A stretch of DNA of 64,000 nt from Isoetes taiwanensis. Lineage: Eukaryota; Streptophyta; Lycopodiopsida; Isoetales; Isoetaceae. Below, piece after piece: positions 10,901 through 21,936 of the stretch; positions within the stretch are counted from its first letter, which is position 1, and each line of letters starts with the position of its first letter. The notes under the pieces are model-generated. The model had not been told where the DNA came from, made no database searches, and was given only the letters and a program-made list of their open reading frames with translations. Both the position numbers and the translations under genes were made by a program. Location of the stretch: positions 17,407,710-17,471,709 of the forward strand of contig JAJEKV010000021.1 in assembly GCA_021234155.1 (NCBI GenBank), in the 5' to 3' direction.

Positions 10901-13385
10901 AAGTACAAGAAATGCTACATCATACAAAGTAAAACAGAAATTACAAGACATGGTCAACATGGCCAGGTCCCTTGCAAAACACATCTCTCACCATGCCCGT
11001 ATCATGTAACTTAACCAGCCTTGGCTCATTTCCATACCAAAATAAATATATATGCCCATACTATTTGGATTGGATTGGAGTCTTAGAACGTAAACTCAGG
11101 CATGGCATGATCGAGATTCGAGAATAGGATGTGAGATTTCTGGGTAATCTTTCTGACGAGCCTTTGCTGCGAGATCATCAATCTCGAGCATGGAGCCAGG
11201 AAATTAGAACATGATGCTTTAAAAGGCTGCATAGCTTCAATTCCAAGTGCCCATATAATCCATGCGGCCATGGTAGAGTCTTTGATGGAAGAAGAAATTG
11301 AATAAAATTTCTACGGCTATTCTGCTGCTTACATCTCTGATTTTATTAGCTATATATAGCGGTAACAATGGCCCAACATCGATGTAATTGGGTTTAAATG
11401 TACGAAACCTACCTGATGCCGATGAGTAGAAACTCTCTCTGAAATTTCTGCAAGCCGGTTATGACATCTACTCTTATGCAATATCTGCAAAAGAGCATGA
11501 AACAATCGTACATTGGAAATTCTTCCATGATGATGATCTCTCACTCGAAAATTTAATAAAATGTGAGTGTTATCAACATAGTGATGAAGATATAGTATGC
11601 TGTTTTCGTTTTGGGGTTGTGGAGGGTTTTCAGGCAGTGGTTTGGACTATGATTTCCGTATAGTATTGTATAGAAAAGGGTATAATTTGCCATGTGAGAG
11701 GAGCTTGAGTGTTTTTTGCTAATTTGGGTGATTTGCAACTCGCTTTTTTCATGGATGTTTTTGCATTTTTTGTAGTGGTTGGAAGGAAAAGATTCTAAAT
11801 TTTAGGGCCACGGATAAGATTGCACGCTGGTTTCTTTTCTCGGCGAGGTGCCAGGCGATCCGAGCGAGGGATCCGGGGCTTCATCTCTGTATTATGTGCA
11901 CGGAGTTTTGCAAGGGCGTGCCTGGGCCAAAGATGGGCGCTCTGATAGCAGCGCTGAAGGATTCCGGCTGGCTTGCTTGTGGGTTCAAATCCCATATTCG
12001 TTGTGTTTTCTATTTGCAGAGTAGGGGCAGTTTGACTTTTTTTTGAGAGGATTAGAGTAGGTTATGCCGATTCTGCAAGTCCAGGCAGTCTAGAAGAAGG
12101 AAGCGAAATAGACAGTACAAAATCCGACTCCATTTGTCTTGCTCATAGTTGGAGGCGAGGAAGAAAGAACGGCTGCTCATGTCTTCTGTTCCCTGCTATT
12201 TTATTCTTCCATGCCCAATTCCGTGGGTTTTTTTTTTCCCATTTTCAGTAGATAGGCCTAAGGCTCTCTTGCTCTAGCGAATTCTGCATAATGAGGCTGG
12301 AGATGCATGCTGTTGGTTTTCGCTGGCTAGGCTATGAAGCCGTTTTTGCTTTACTTTTCTCATCTTGAATTCTTTTAGAGCAAAATCGGGTGCTTCTTTG
12401 AAATTCCCATTCGGAGGGTAACAAAACAAAAACAGGCATCGATGCATCATTCGGTTTTCACTTCTATGGGTGGGATGCAAAATCTTCACATCTGAAATGG
12501 CCGTGCTTGCATGAACGTGCTTGACAGGACGCTGGTTGATGGCCGCGGTGGTTGCTTTGCCTCAAGGTAAACAGCCCCCCAGTAGGATTCCACACTGGCG
12601 GCTTCATTTGCATAGCCGATTTCGCTGAGGCTCCATCAATTCGTCTCAATATTCCTTCAAATATAAATGTCATCTGAAAGAAATGCATGCTGTATTGCCT
12701 ACCAAGGCTTATGTAATTTCTTTCGTGTAATGATATTGTGGTTTTAGACCATTGAGGTCAAGGTGCACCATTGGAAAAGTTTGTCTCGTTTTAGTTGTAA
12801 ATGATGTGGGCCATCGATCTGGCACAATGCCAGGAATATTCCCCACATCGATGGCTTGCAGTAAAAGATGAACCAAACGCTATAATACATGTAAAAAACG
12901 AAATTATATGCCGTGTATGTGACATTACAGGGAATATTTATGCACATGCCATACAAAAGCACAATATATATAATAAAAACTTTGGAAAGACCAAGTCCCA
13001 AGAAGCAGCATACATTGTATTAATTCATGCTATGCCTCTAATATTAAAATATTGCCTTCTCCTAACTCAAACACTTCATGGCGAGAGAAAGGTATATTGG
13101 TGTGGAGCAAAATAAAGCAATCTATAGAAATATGCTTACAATTTCTTGCAGTTTGCCACGATAAAACTCCAAAATCGCTTTATCAAGCTCAAATACATGT
13201 CACATGTTCCACATTACCAATAAAATCAAAAGGCCTGATAATCTTCGAGCTTGCTAAAAAGTAGGTTTTGTTGCAAAATGGATTTGCTGGCAGAAGCGTC
13301 TTAAGAAAATATAAATGGAGATGAATAGGCTTATTTACAACAACATGACTAGAATTTTCTAGTACAATATGGAATTAAGATATTT
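10901..13385. other. Gene-free stretch
   Basis: No coding family is visible over about 2.5 kb. A tRNA-like T-arm (GTGGGTTCAAATCCCAT at about 11980) is present, but I cannot fold a complete tRNA around it; it may be the relic of a tRNA-derived SINE. The rest is ordinary AT-rich sequence with short open frames on both strands. Confidence 0.45.
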
Positions 13386-13387
13386 AT

Positions 13388-13605
13388 AGATTACCTTAGA
13401 CGTTAAACTGCCATACCCAAGGTCACGGGTTCAACGCCTCGTTGTGAAAGTGGCCATGCAATGTAAAGTTGGTGGGGGAAGGACCCACTTCAGCAATGTA
13501 AAGTGGTGGGGGCAGGACCCATCTGGGTGTGTTGTAAAGTGTCACATGTCCGATAGGACGCTGCCTTGTGGCGTGACGTTAAAATCTCTCTTCTTCTTCT
13601 TATCC
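13388..13605 (+). mobile_element. Possible tRNA-derived SINE
   Basis: A polymerase III-like pair is visible: an A-box-like TTAGACGTTAAACTGCC near 13397 and a B-box-like GGGTTCAACGCC near 13427, about 30 nt apart as in tRNA-related SINE heads. The body contains a partial internal duplication (CAATGTAAAGT(T)GGTGGGGG near 13460 and 13495). The end is CT-rich (TCTTCTTCTTCTT near 13590), as in several plant SINEs. I found no target-site duplication, so the boundaries are guesses. Confidence 0.35.
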
Positions 13606-15050
13606 ACTTCCTCTGCATCTCTGTGCTTAGATTTAGATTCTCTTGGTCATCTTTGTTTAATTGCCACAGTAACTCTGGTTCTAATATTGGTATCTTTGAC
13701 TTATATTGCATCTTCAACTTTTGGGCTTTATAGCCAATGGTCATTTAAATGAGGAAGGCTTGTATATTTTGGATTCAACTTCGTGACAAAAAGGAGTATC
13801 ATTGGTTCTTGAAAACATAGACAAAATATATTGGAGGTATGGACACATAGGACACATTGGTCGGGCTTTGCCATTGTGGCTATAGTTTCTAGGAGGCTAG
13901 CACATGGCCTCACCCTATTGGGCACCCGCCACATGGAAACACCCCATTGGAGCCATGTGGCAGTGTCATGGAACCCTAACCTACAAATGGCCAAACCCTA
14001 ACCCTAGGCCATTTTTCTGGCTCCAACAGTCTTGGAACCTTGTTCGCGCTCGAAACTCTGTTTTGAGAGCCGTCTGCTGTGGCACAACATAGCACAGCAG
14101 TCCTCGGAGCGTGCGCGCATCAGTAGGAGTGGGAGCTACTTCGAACCCCTTGAGGGCCGTGGAGACGCCGGGAGCAGGAGGGAGTTCCTCAGGAGCAGGT
14201 ATTTGGGTTAGAGTCCTTTGTAGATCATCTGGAAGTTAGGATTCCAGATGAGTTAGCATTTCGTATCTCTAGTAGAGCCATTCTAGAACCCTCAGCCTAG
14301 ATCTTGAACCCTAATCAATGGACCGTAACTGTAAGTTAGATGATATCTGATATTGGTTGATCATGTTTGCTCCTCTTGTATTGGGATGGGGGGTAGAGAC
14401 CTAGTAGCCATTATTTAGATGATGTAGAGACCTAGTAGCCATTATTTAGATGATGCTTCTAGTTTAGACCCCTTAGTTCCTATTAGTTGTGGCATATGCA
14501 TAGGAACCCACCAGCTACGGGGGCTATGATGTGACTTAGCACCATACAATGGGGCTAGTGGCAAAGTGGAGGGAGGTCCCTGCTGAGCGCGGCTACTGGG
14601 GACCCATAGCGGGCTAGGCCTACAGTCGGTCACTTCGAGTGGGCCGGGTATGGATCCGACACCTCCTGGGGCAATGGTGTCGCCCTACCTCTCAAGAGTT
14701 CGTGTCGGCCTGGCTCTGGTTTTAGGGGGTTCAGTCGGGTACGAATCGTGTGTCGCCATGATTCTCTAGATGCCCGTGGAGCCACTAGACCTCGGAAAGG
14801 GGAGATGCAACCCTTTCTGCCTCGTCGGACCGGGGAGCTGCAACCCGGAGTAGTCTCGATGGGTGATTCCATGAGATTGCGTATCCAGCAGGCTATAGTC
14901 ACGCCAGAGCCCGATTTAGCCCATCTGCAAAGTATGCACAGGAGGGGCGGATGGAGTGGTCAACCCTAGCCATTGTCTTGAGGCCCAAAAGAGGGGGGCT
15001 CAAATAGGTTGGCATGGTAATCGGGGAAAGGCGAGGACAACCCCCAGGTG
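13606..15050. other. GC-richer gene-free stretch with a 31-bp duplication
   Basis: This stretch is clearly richer in G+C than its surroundings, with a CCCTAACC-rich section near 13975-14010. A 31-bp unit starting GTAGAGACCTAGTAGCCATT occurs twice in tandem at 14393-14454. No protein family is recognisable in any frame. It may be the non-coding part of a retroelement, but I found no LTR pair or primer-binding site. Confidence 0.4.
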
Positions 15051-15052
15051 CT

Positions 15053-16046
15053 TGCAGCTCAGAGTTTATTCCAGAAGTTTGTTAACTATCATGCTGTGAG
15101 TATGCCTCACAAAGTGCAATTGATGAAGAGGGATGCAGGAAAGTAGTTCGAATGTTGGCTTGCATATTTCACACAAAAAGTGATTTTACAAATGATCAGC
15201 AATCTTCTAAAGGAAATGGGTGTGGACAAGATTTCACAATCAGCCCTCAGCAAGCTTTAGAAAAAGCATTTTTCAGATGTCAAAAGAATGCAATATAACA
15301 ACTTCTCAAACTACAATATATGCGTGGATTTGTTAGATAAGCTCAAAAAGTCGAAGCTTGAGGTGGAAAGATCAGCGGTTTGGAAGGAAATGAGAATTCA
15401 CATGATGGAGCACATGTCATATCGATCAATATACTGGATGTGGAGATGCTTGTCTACAATGGAACTAGAAAATTTTCTATGCGTCATTCATGACAAGATA
15501 GATCAGCAAAAAACCTGTTTGCCTCAGTTTAGGGCTATACCAAAGTCTGTTGCAAGGTCTTTCCCATTGCAAATATCATTAGCTGGATTCATAACTCATG
15601 GCCAGGGAGCAGTGCATCACGGCCATTTTACATTAGAATTACGGGGTGATGGTCCAAACTTCCATGTTGGTAGCACTGCAAAAGCATTGCACGATTTGGA
15701 GCATGGTTTTAATGGAGATGTTCATTCTTGTAAGTCATTGCAACATCTCTTCAAGGCATTGCATGACACTGCTCCCATGAAACTAGAAGATTTGACCATA
15801 GGAAGGAAGAATGGGGCAGCACCTTCAATTCATGTGAACCCAATAGCGGGGCCATATGATCCTAAGATGGATTTGAAGGATGGCCAATATTTGATCGTTA
15901 GCTACACATGTAACCACCCAAGCAACTCAGTGAAGCAGCTTCATTTCAAGGAGTTGAAGGTTGTACTTGAGGACTTTCCTAGATACCATGGTCAAATTTT
16001 CAGTGTTGAGCAGCTGCTGGGCATACCTCCTGACTCTATGTTATGA
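15053..16046 (+). pseudogene. DUF7869-type element, internally deleted copy B2
   Basis: Homology to B1 starts near 15053 (MPHKVQ, ISQSALSKL) with stops before 15288. A 252-codon open frame then runs from 15288 to 16046. It contains HDKIDQQKTCLPQF (about 15487), LAGFITHGQGAVHHGHFTLE (about 15580), DGPNFHVGS, LEHGFNGDVHSCKSLQHLFK and KLEDLTIGRKNG. At HVNPIAG (about 15835) it jumps directly to DPKMDLKDGQYLIV. The second acidic motif (QLDN) and the GHTHEDID motif, both present in B3, are therefore deleted in frame. After LIV the sequence leaves the family and ends in an unrelated tail of about 50 residues. It cannot be catalytically complete. It lies tail to tail with A1. Confidence 0.75.
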
Positions 16047-16074
16047 ATTTCAGTGCACAATTTTCTGTAATATA

Positions 16075-16190
16075 TATCAAGCATTGTCTCCAATACTACA
16101 AGCATTGTCTCCAATACTAAAATACTCCAATACAGTAGTCCAATACTACAAACATTGTCTCACAAGCATTGTCTCCAATATAATCATCAA
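16075..16190. repeat. Short tandem repeat between B2 and A1
   Basis: The motif CAAGCATTGTCTCCAATACT and its truncated variants recur about five times. The array fills the short gap between the tails of two converging element remnants. Confidence 0.7.
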
Positions 16191-16258
16191 CTTTTGAGAC
16201 AAGTAAATAAGTAACTACAGACCTGTTAAAATGATAAAACAACTATGTCAAAGCATAT

Positions 16259-19200
16259 TCAACCTTCATATGGTAGACTATCAAGGATCATCTGGTGAGT
16301 AGCCTGTTCAAGGGAAAATCTGTTGGTGCCAGGAATCTGATTCATCTCAAACTTGATTGCTGATACGTGATGACTGTACTGGAAGGTCAGGCCTTTGTCT
16401 TCAATTAGCTCCCAACTACCATCGGGCTGGACAGCATAGTACAAACCAGCCAACACATGTTCATCGACATTGAAGGTCTGACCCCAGCTATCCTTGACAA
16501 TTTTGTCAAGGATATGCCTCGGCTTAACACATTTCACCACATAGAAATCTGCATTCTCCTGATTTCCCTCCTCGGCTACAACAGCAAAGTTATCACCTTC
16601 CTCTATGTTTCCACTAAGCCATTCTCCATCACCTTCAAAAAATGCCTCATCGATTTCGTCTTCAGTACCTTCACCAGTAGAATTATCTGGCTTTAGTGTA
16701 ACATATTTCCAATTCTTCAACCTGTGCTTGTTCACACAAGATGACCAGTTTCCTTTCAAATAGTTACCACAGAAACAACTTAAACCTCTATGAGCCACCC
16801 TTTGTGCTTGATCTGGCCAAGTATATCCTGATGCTGTGTATTTCCTTGGTCCCTTCTACCCTGGCACAGTCCAGCTGGTCTGTCCTATCAACATCATCAT
16901 TTCCAATTAACCAGAAGTGCATGCAAAAAGTCAGCAACAGGTATTGCAGTTCACAGACAGTACAGAGGCACAATACAACATTACATAGTAGATAAAAGCA
17001 GATGAAAGCACGTAAAAGCATATTACCTTTTGATGTCCCCGTTGCTGGCACCTTCATTCCAACGAGTAGCGAATTCACGGACATCAGCAGCACCCCTAAA
17101 TCTCACTCCATCATACTTGAGTTGTTCTCTAGTGAATGCACCCTTAAGAACTGCCCCTTGCCCATCGTGCTCTCCCTTACTATGGGTTGTCCCAAAGAAA
17201 TTCTATACTATTTCCTTCCCTAGCTCATGATGATATCTTGGTAGGAAATAGAATGGCCGGGCTGATTTGAATTGGCTAGAACAACCATCTGACCAAACTA
17301 TATGCCTGGAGAATTCTACACCATTTGATACAAGCCGACAATGCTGCACAAAAAGAGTGTCATGAATCTTGTCATCACTTAAGTAAAAATGGGTTTCCTT
17401 CAATAGCTTTCTGATCCCAGAGCTGTTGTCCATCCTATACATGATGTGGACGAGAATTGTTATCTGGTCATTGTGCCAATGCTGGCTTTGAACCTCCCTT
17501 TGTATTTTTATGCTGTAATTCTCAGCAAAATCAATTACAGAAACAATGGTGCCATCTTGGATATTGTCCAGACAACTCCTGAATTGCATGGTCTGCCATC
17601 TAGCCCTGTAATTGTGTGGCACGAATATAGATATGAAATGAAATCCTTCACTGTCGTTCTCTTATAAGACAATCTAAGGACTGGCTTTGGTCCTTTCTTT
17701 TTTTTTTCCCCTTGCCATTTGAGGTCTCGTCTTGTGCTGCAGCTTCAGACTGTGTCCCACTAGCTACCTTGGATTTCTTACTTTTGTTTCCCTTCTTGGT
17801 GGCATTGGATCTTTTCTTTCTGCTGCCACCTGGCACTTCCTTGGTAACGCAGTCTGCGACTCCACCAGCTTTTTCTGTCTCCACTGGAATCTGTAACAAG
17901 GTCTGTAGCATAAAACAGAAGATTAGCGCAAGTTGAAAGCACAAAAGCAGTATTCAGCGGATGACAGCACATAGCAGCATGTTTTAGCATGCAATAAAAA
18001 GAGTATTACCTTTTCAAACATTTTCCATTCAAGCAAGAACTCGTGATTCTCTCTTTCTCTTGGACATATAGGAAGACTTTTTATGCCACACTTCTGATAT
18101 TTCTGCATCAAGCAGTCATGTTTATACCATTCTTCACCCTCGCTCTTGTTGCAAACCACATCCCTCCAGAGCTCGTTGGTTGAGTCATACATATGTTGGC
18201 TGGCCAGACACTTCTCACCAGGTCCACAGACCTTGCAACAGCACTTGCACTCTTCACCATGAAATCCAGTTTTCGCTGACCTTAAAGCATTCAGGCCTAC
18301 CCTGGCATACTCCAACTTCATATGGTATATGCAACAGTAGGTTTTCCTTTCTGATACTTTCTTTACATAAATAGGCTTCAACTTCTCGAAAGCCTTTAAG
18401 CAAACAGGGTGTTCAGGATGTGCCTTTTTGTATTATTGAAATAGCTGCAGCTGAATGGTGGCCTTTGGTTGGAAATATTTATGCAATAATAGCAAGGAGC
18501 TTTTGTATGGAAACTTATACCTGTGTGACCTCCATAAGGTGCAAGGGATAAGAAATTCGGAAGCCTGAATCTACAACAGTGTTCACAACATCTTTCTTGC
18601 AAGGAGAGACTCTGCTATTTTGTTTCCAGAATTCTGTTATGCTTTGCTTGCAAGCGGGGTGAGAGAATCGCACCTCAACCTCCTTTGGAAGCAAGACCAC
18701 GGACCATTCCAAGGACGGCTTTCGATTTTCTTAATGCAGCAGTTGCAATTGTTGACCTTTTGGAACCTATCATAAGAAATATTGCACATTAATCAATGAA
18801 CATATCCCAGCCAGCATCACTCAGCAAATACAAGCACTTAAAAGCATAAAGAAGCACAGGCATGAGAGGAAGAATTAGATGTACCTAACAGCCCTGCCAT
18901 AGTGGAATTGCATCTCGATTTTGTGGAATAAGCCATCACCAGTGTCGAGGTTCTGGCTCTCCAAATTTCATGGTTCCTTTGCCTCTTTGTGGCTGCCATT
19001 GTCTGTTTCAAGTTGTTGAGCAACACCCCCGCTGCCTTGCACTCCTTTGGATTTGGCAAAATTCCAGGTTCTGAGATTTCCATTTCGTGGTGATGAACCA
19101 CCCTCTTCATCACATCGGCCTTGAGTTCGGGTGAATGCTTTTTGGTGAGCTTGTTGAAGTAATCAACTACAAGCTTGGCTATTTCTTGCCTGCGTCTCAT

Positions 19201-19404
19201 GCTCAGATCTTCCCGTAATCTGTATTCTCTCTTCCTCTCTGCATCCAATTTCTTGAAAATTGCAGAGGAAACTGGATCTTCACGCGATATTTTCTGTGTT
19301 GCATTGACATCCAACAAATCTGGAACACTGTATTGGAATTCATCAGGCCGAAAATCCAATGCTAAACGTGTGATTGCCTCCAGGCCGGTATCAGGGAGCG
19401 CCAT
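16259..19404 (-). pseudogene. Five-exon transposase-like gene, family A copy A1
   Basis: A spliced minus-strand model with GT-AG introns: exon 1 18885-19404 (ATG at 19404), exon 2 18521-18729, exon 3 18010-18450, exon 4 17027 to about 17902, exon 5 16259-16884. Exon 1 is charged and helical. Exon 2 has the block FWKQNSRVSPCKKDV. Exon 3 has a Cys-rich module (CKCCCKVCG, then KYQKCGIKSLPICPRE). Exon 4 has a Lys-rich linker, then the acidic motifs DFAENY, WSDGCSSQFK and, after a stop, NFFGTTHSKGEHDG. Exon 5 has TDQLDC and a C-terminal domain with EEGDNFAVV. The WSDG..SQFK / HGKG..DG pattern recalls uncharacterised invertebrate transposon-like proteins and suggests a DDE core (inference). It is broken by TAA at 18433-18435, TAG (where A2 has Trp) at 17203-17205, a net frameshift at about 17625-17700 beside a poly-A run, and an extra G near 16797. 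Confidence 0.7.
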
Positions 19405-20457
19405 GAAATTCCTGAGAGAGGGAGAATAAGTGAATTGGAGGGAGAATTTGCGCGGGCCATGAGATCGAAGTAGTTCTGGGCTCGATCGAATTTGGAACGT
19501 ACTACCACTCGCGCGAAAATCTAGCCAAAATCCCACAATCATTTTCCTAACGATTCGTTGGTGAGGTGGACGTGTGAGTACATGAAGGGCGTGAAAAAAA
19601 TGACGGGCAGTTACACCCACCAGCACCCAAATTAAGCAAAAGCAGGGGTGCTTTAAGCGGGCTAAAACCCCACTATAAGCATGCATCCGGACACATGCTT
19701 TTGATACCCACCAGCATACTTTTACCCAGGTAGAGTTATTAGAATATTTGGATTCTAATCTGACACAAAGCAGGGGAAGAGAAATGTTTGTGGCGGCCTT
19801 GGCCGCCACGATAAATTTCTTGTATTTATAAATTATTGGAAGCCCTGTGTGTTCAGTGATTGATATGATATAAGGGGCAAGCTCTTTCTTAGGACGAGCT
19901 ATGCACCCACTCCAAGAAATAACCTACCCCCTAGCATTGCCTTATGTTATATATACAAGAATTGCACATTATTTGCACCTGGCAAGCATGCAACTTGGAG
20001 AAGGGAAGAGGCCACTATCAATACAGCATCCTCCTACTTTTACGTAACAAGAAAGACCATTTGGTCGACATTCTGGGATTTCAATACCGCCTCAACGTTC
20101 CGCACATTTTGGCAGCATTTCCATCTCAAGAATATTCACCAAAAGGTGATTCCAATATACCATCTCAAGAATATTGATCTCATTCCAATATATTCGTCAA
20201 GGTAAGTGGGCCTACATTCCCACCTAATTCTTAGATATGAAAAGTACCTGCAACAAGATGGGTAGAATCCAATCAGTCTTATCTTGAGTCTTACCTTGAC
20301 GTAGTGGAAACAGAAAGGGGTCAGGCATTCTTGCCAGCCACTGACCCGTAGGATTCTTGTCAGCCCCCGACCCATAGAATAATCCGGACTCACCTCAACG
20401 ACACTCCCAAATTCGACAAATTGGAGGGCTGGCAAGAACGCCTTCCCCCTATCCGTA
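19405..20457. other. Gene-free stretch upstream of A1
   Basis: This would be the promoter side of A1. A 20-bp palindrome, GTGGCGGCCTTGGCCGCCAC, lies at 19790-19809. CAAGAATTGCA-like sequence at about 19960 echoes the arms of the hairpin at 20.46 kb. No gene is recognised. Confidence 0.45.
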
Positions 20458-20569
20458 TACAAGAATTGCAGGCTGCTTTAAATTCCGTGGGGGAAAGTGT
20501 TGCCGACGCGCGTCAGCACGGAGGCAACACTTGACCCCATGGAATTTAAAGCAGCCTGCAATTCTCGTA
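20458..20569. mobile_element. Foldback hairpin element, TA-flanked
   Basis: Arms of about 45 bp (20460-20504 and 20523-20567) are inverted copies with only a few mismatches, separated by 18 bases. They begin CAAGAATTGCAGGC on the left and, as reverse complement, CGAGAATTGCAGGC on the right. Both outer ends abut TA (20458-20459 and 20568-20569), compatible with a Tc1/mariner-type TA target duplication. At about 108 bp it is too short to encode anything. It may be a MITE or a hairpin left from a larger element. Confidence 0.5.
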
Positions 20570-21936
20570 ACATGAATGTATAGCTATCAATTTTTCTGAC
20601 GTGGCATTTTCCCTCTCTTTCTCCTTCGCGAATTGATCTATGGCATGGCTATGGCGTTTTGAACGGCGCCAGTCCATTTTTGAAGTCGCTAGGGCATTTT
20701 GAGGCTGTTTTTTATGGCGCTACATAGTTTCTGTAGGCGCTAGGTTGTTTCGGAGGTCCTCATCGAGGCATTCTTCTATTTTTTTTTATATTTTGTTGCA
20801 TGCCGACAAATCTTTGTTGCAGGTGCTTCGACGACTGTTCTTGCCGAGTTTCATGAGATCTTTGTCGATTTTTGAAGCAGTATGCCGGGTTTTGGAGTTT
20901 CTTGGCAAGTTTTTGTAAGCACAGTCCTCTTCTTGTCTTTGTTTTCTAATTTTCATGCTAATGACTTGTTTATCTCTTGTGCAGTTGATTATCAAGAGAT
21001 TTTTGCCGAGTTTTGGAGTCTTGCCGAGTTTTGAAGCCGCATCCTTATTCCCGCAGTTTTCTTGCCTAGGCGTCCAGGTTTTCTTGTAAAGTTTTTTCGG
21101 TAAAGCAGCCAACACCACCTCTTTCTGGCAGATTTGAGTGTGCAGATACTAAGCTTCATGCAGAGCTCTTGAATTAACTTCAGAGGAGTTTTATGCTGAA
21201 ACCGGTCAGGTTTACCCTTTGATTCCCATTCTGCTCCTTTTTATGCTTCATACTAGCTGATCCCAAGTTTGTTTTTCTGTACGGTGTTGGGCCGATTTCT
21301 AAATCTTTTGTATTGGTTTCTGAGACTACCCTCTTCATACTATGCTTCCAGGGATTTGTTGAGTTTTTTATTGAGAGATTTGAACTAATGATTCAATCGG
21401 CATGTTGATTATTTTCTGATCTACTCTAAAGTTTCTGATCTACTTGATCAGCATTGTTGCAACTTTTTCAATGGAATCAAGTTTTCTTGTCACATTTGAT
21501 TTTTTGATTGGATGAGTTCAGTAAAAGTTTGAGAATATAAGGTAAAAATTATAGAATGTAGAGTTAAACTTTAGAATGTAAGGTAAAAACTTGGAATGTA
21601 AGGTAAAAATTGAGAATACAAGGTGAAAATAAATCACGAAAAGGAGCCAAACTGTATGCCATGTGGCAACACCACCATTGGCGAAGAACTCAAAAAAATT
21701 GACAGCTTACATTTACATTTCACATAATGTATACATAGTGTCCAAATATATGTTGTTGCCATTTCATTTAGTAGTCAACACAAAATGCTCACTAATTTAC
21801 ATCTGGGTTGCTAATCCTGCAACCTTGTCGTATTTTGATGCAAGGGATCTTATCGTGTGTTCTGATAAAAAGTACATTACGTCTCTTAACATCTTTCTAT
21901 TGAGAATTGCAATACACTATCTAAGCATTGCTGAAA
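20570..21936. other. Gene-free stretch downstream of SULTR
   Basis: No gene is seen. Two weak repeat families occur: TTGCCGAGTTTT-like motifs several times between 20840 and 21030, and AGAATGTAAGGTAAAAA-like units three to four times between 21530 and 21635. The right end should hold the 3' UTR of the minus-strand sulfate transporter. Confidence 0.45.

Noticed and set aside
11930-12000. tRNA-like T-arm and B-box (GTGGGTTCAAATCCCAT)
   Set aside because: No acceptor stem, D-arm or anticodon arm can be paired around it, so it is not called as a tRNA; a SINE relic is possible.
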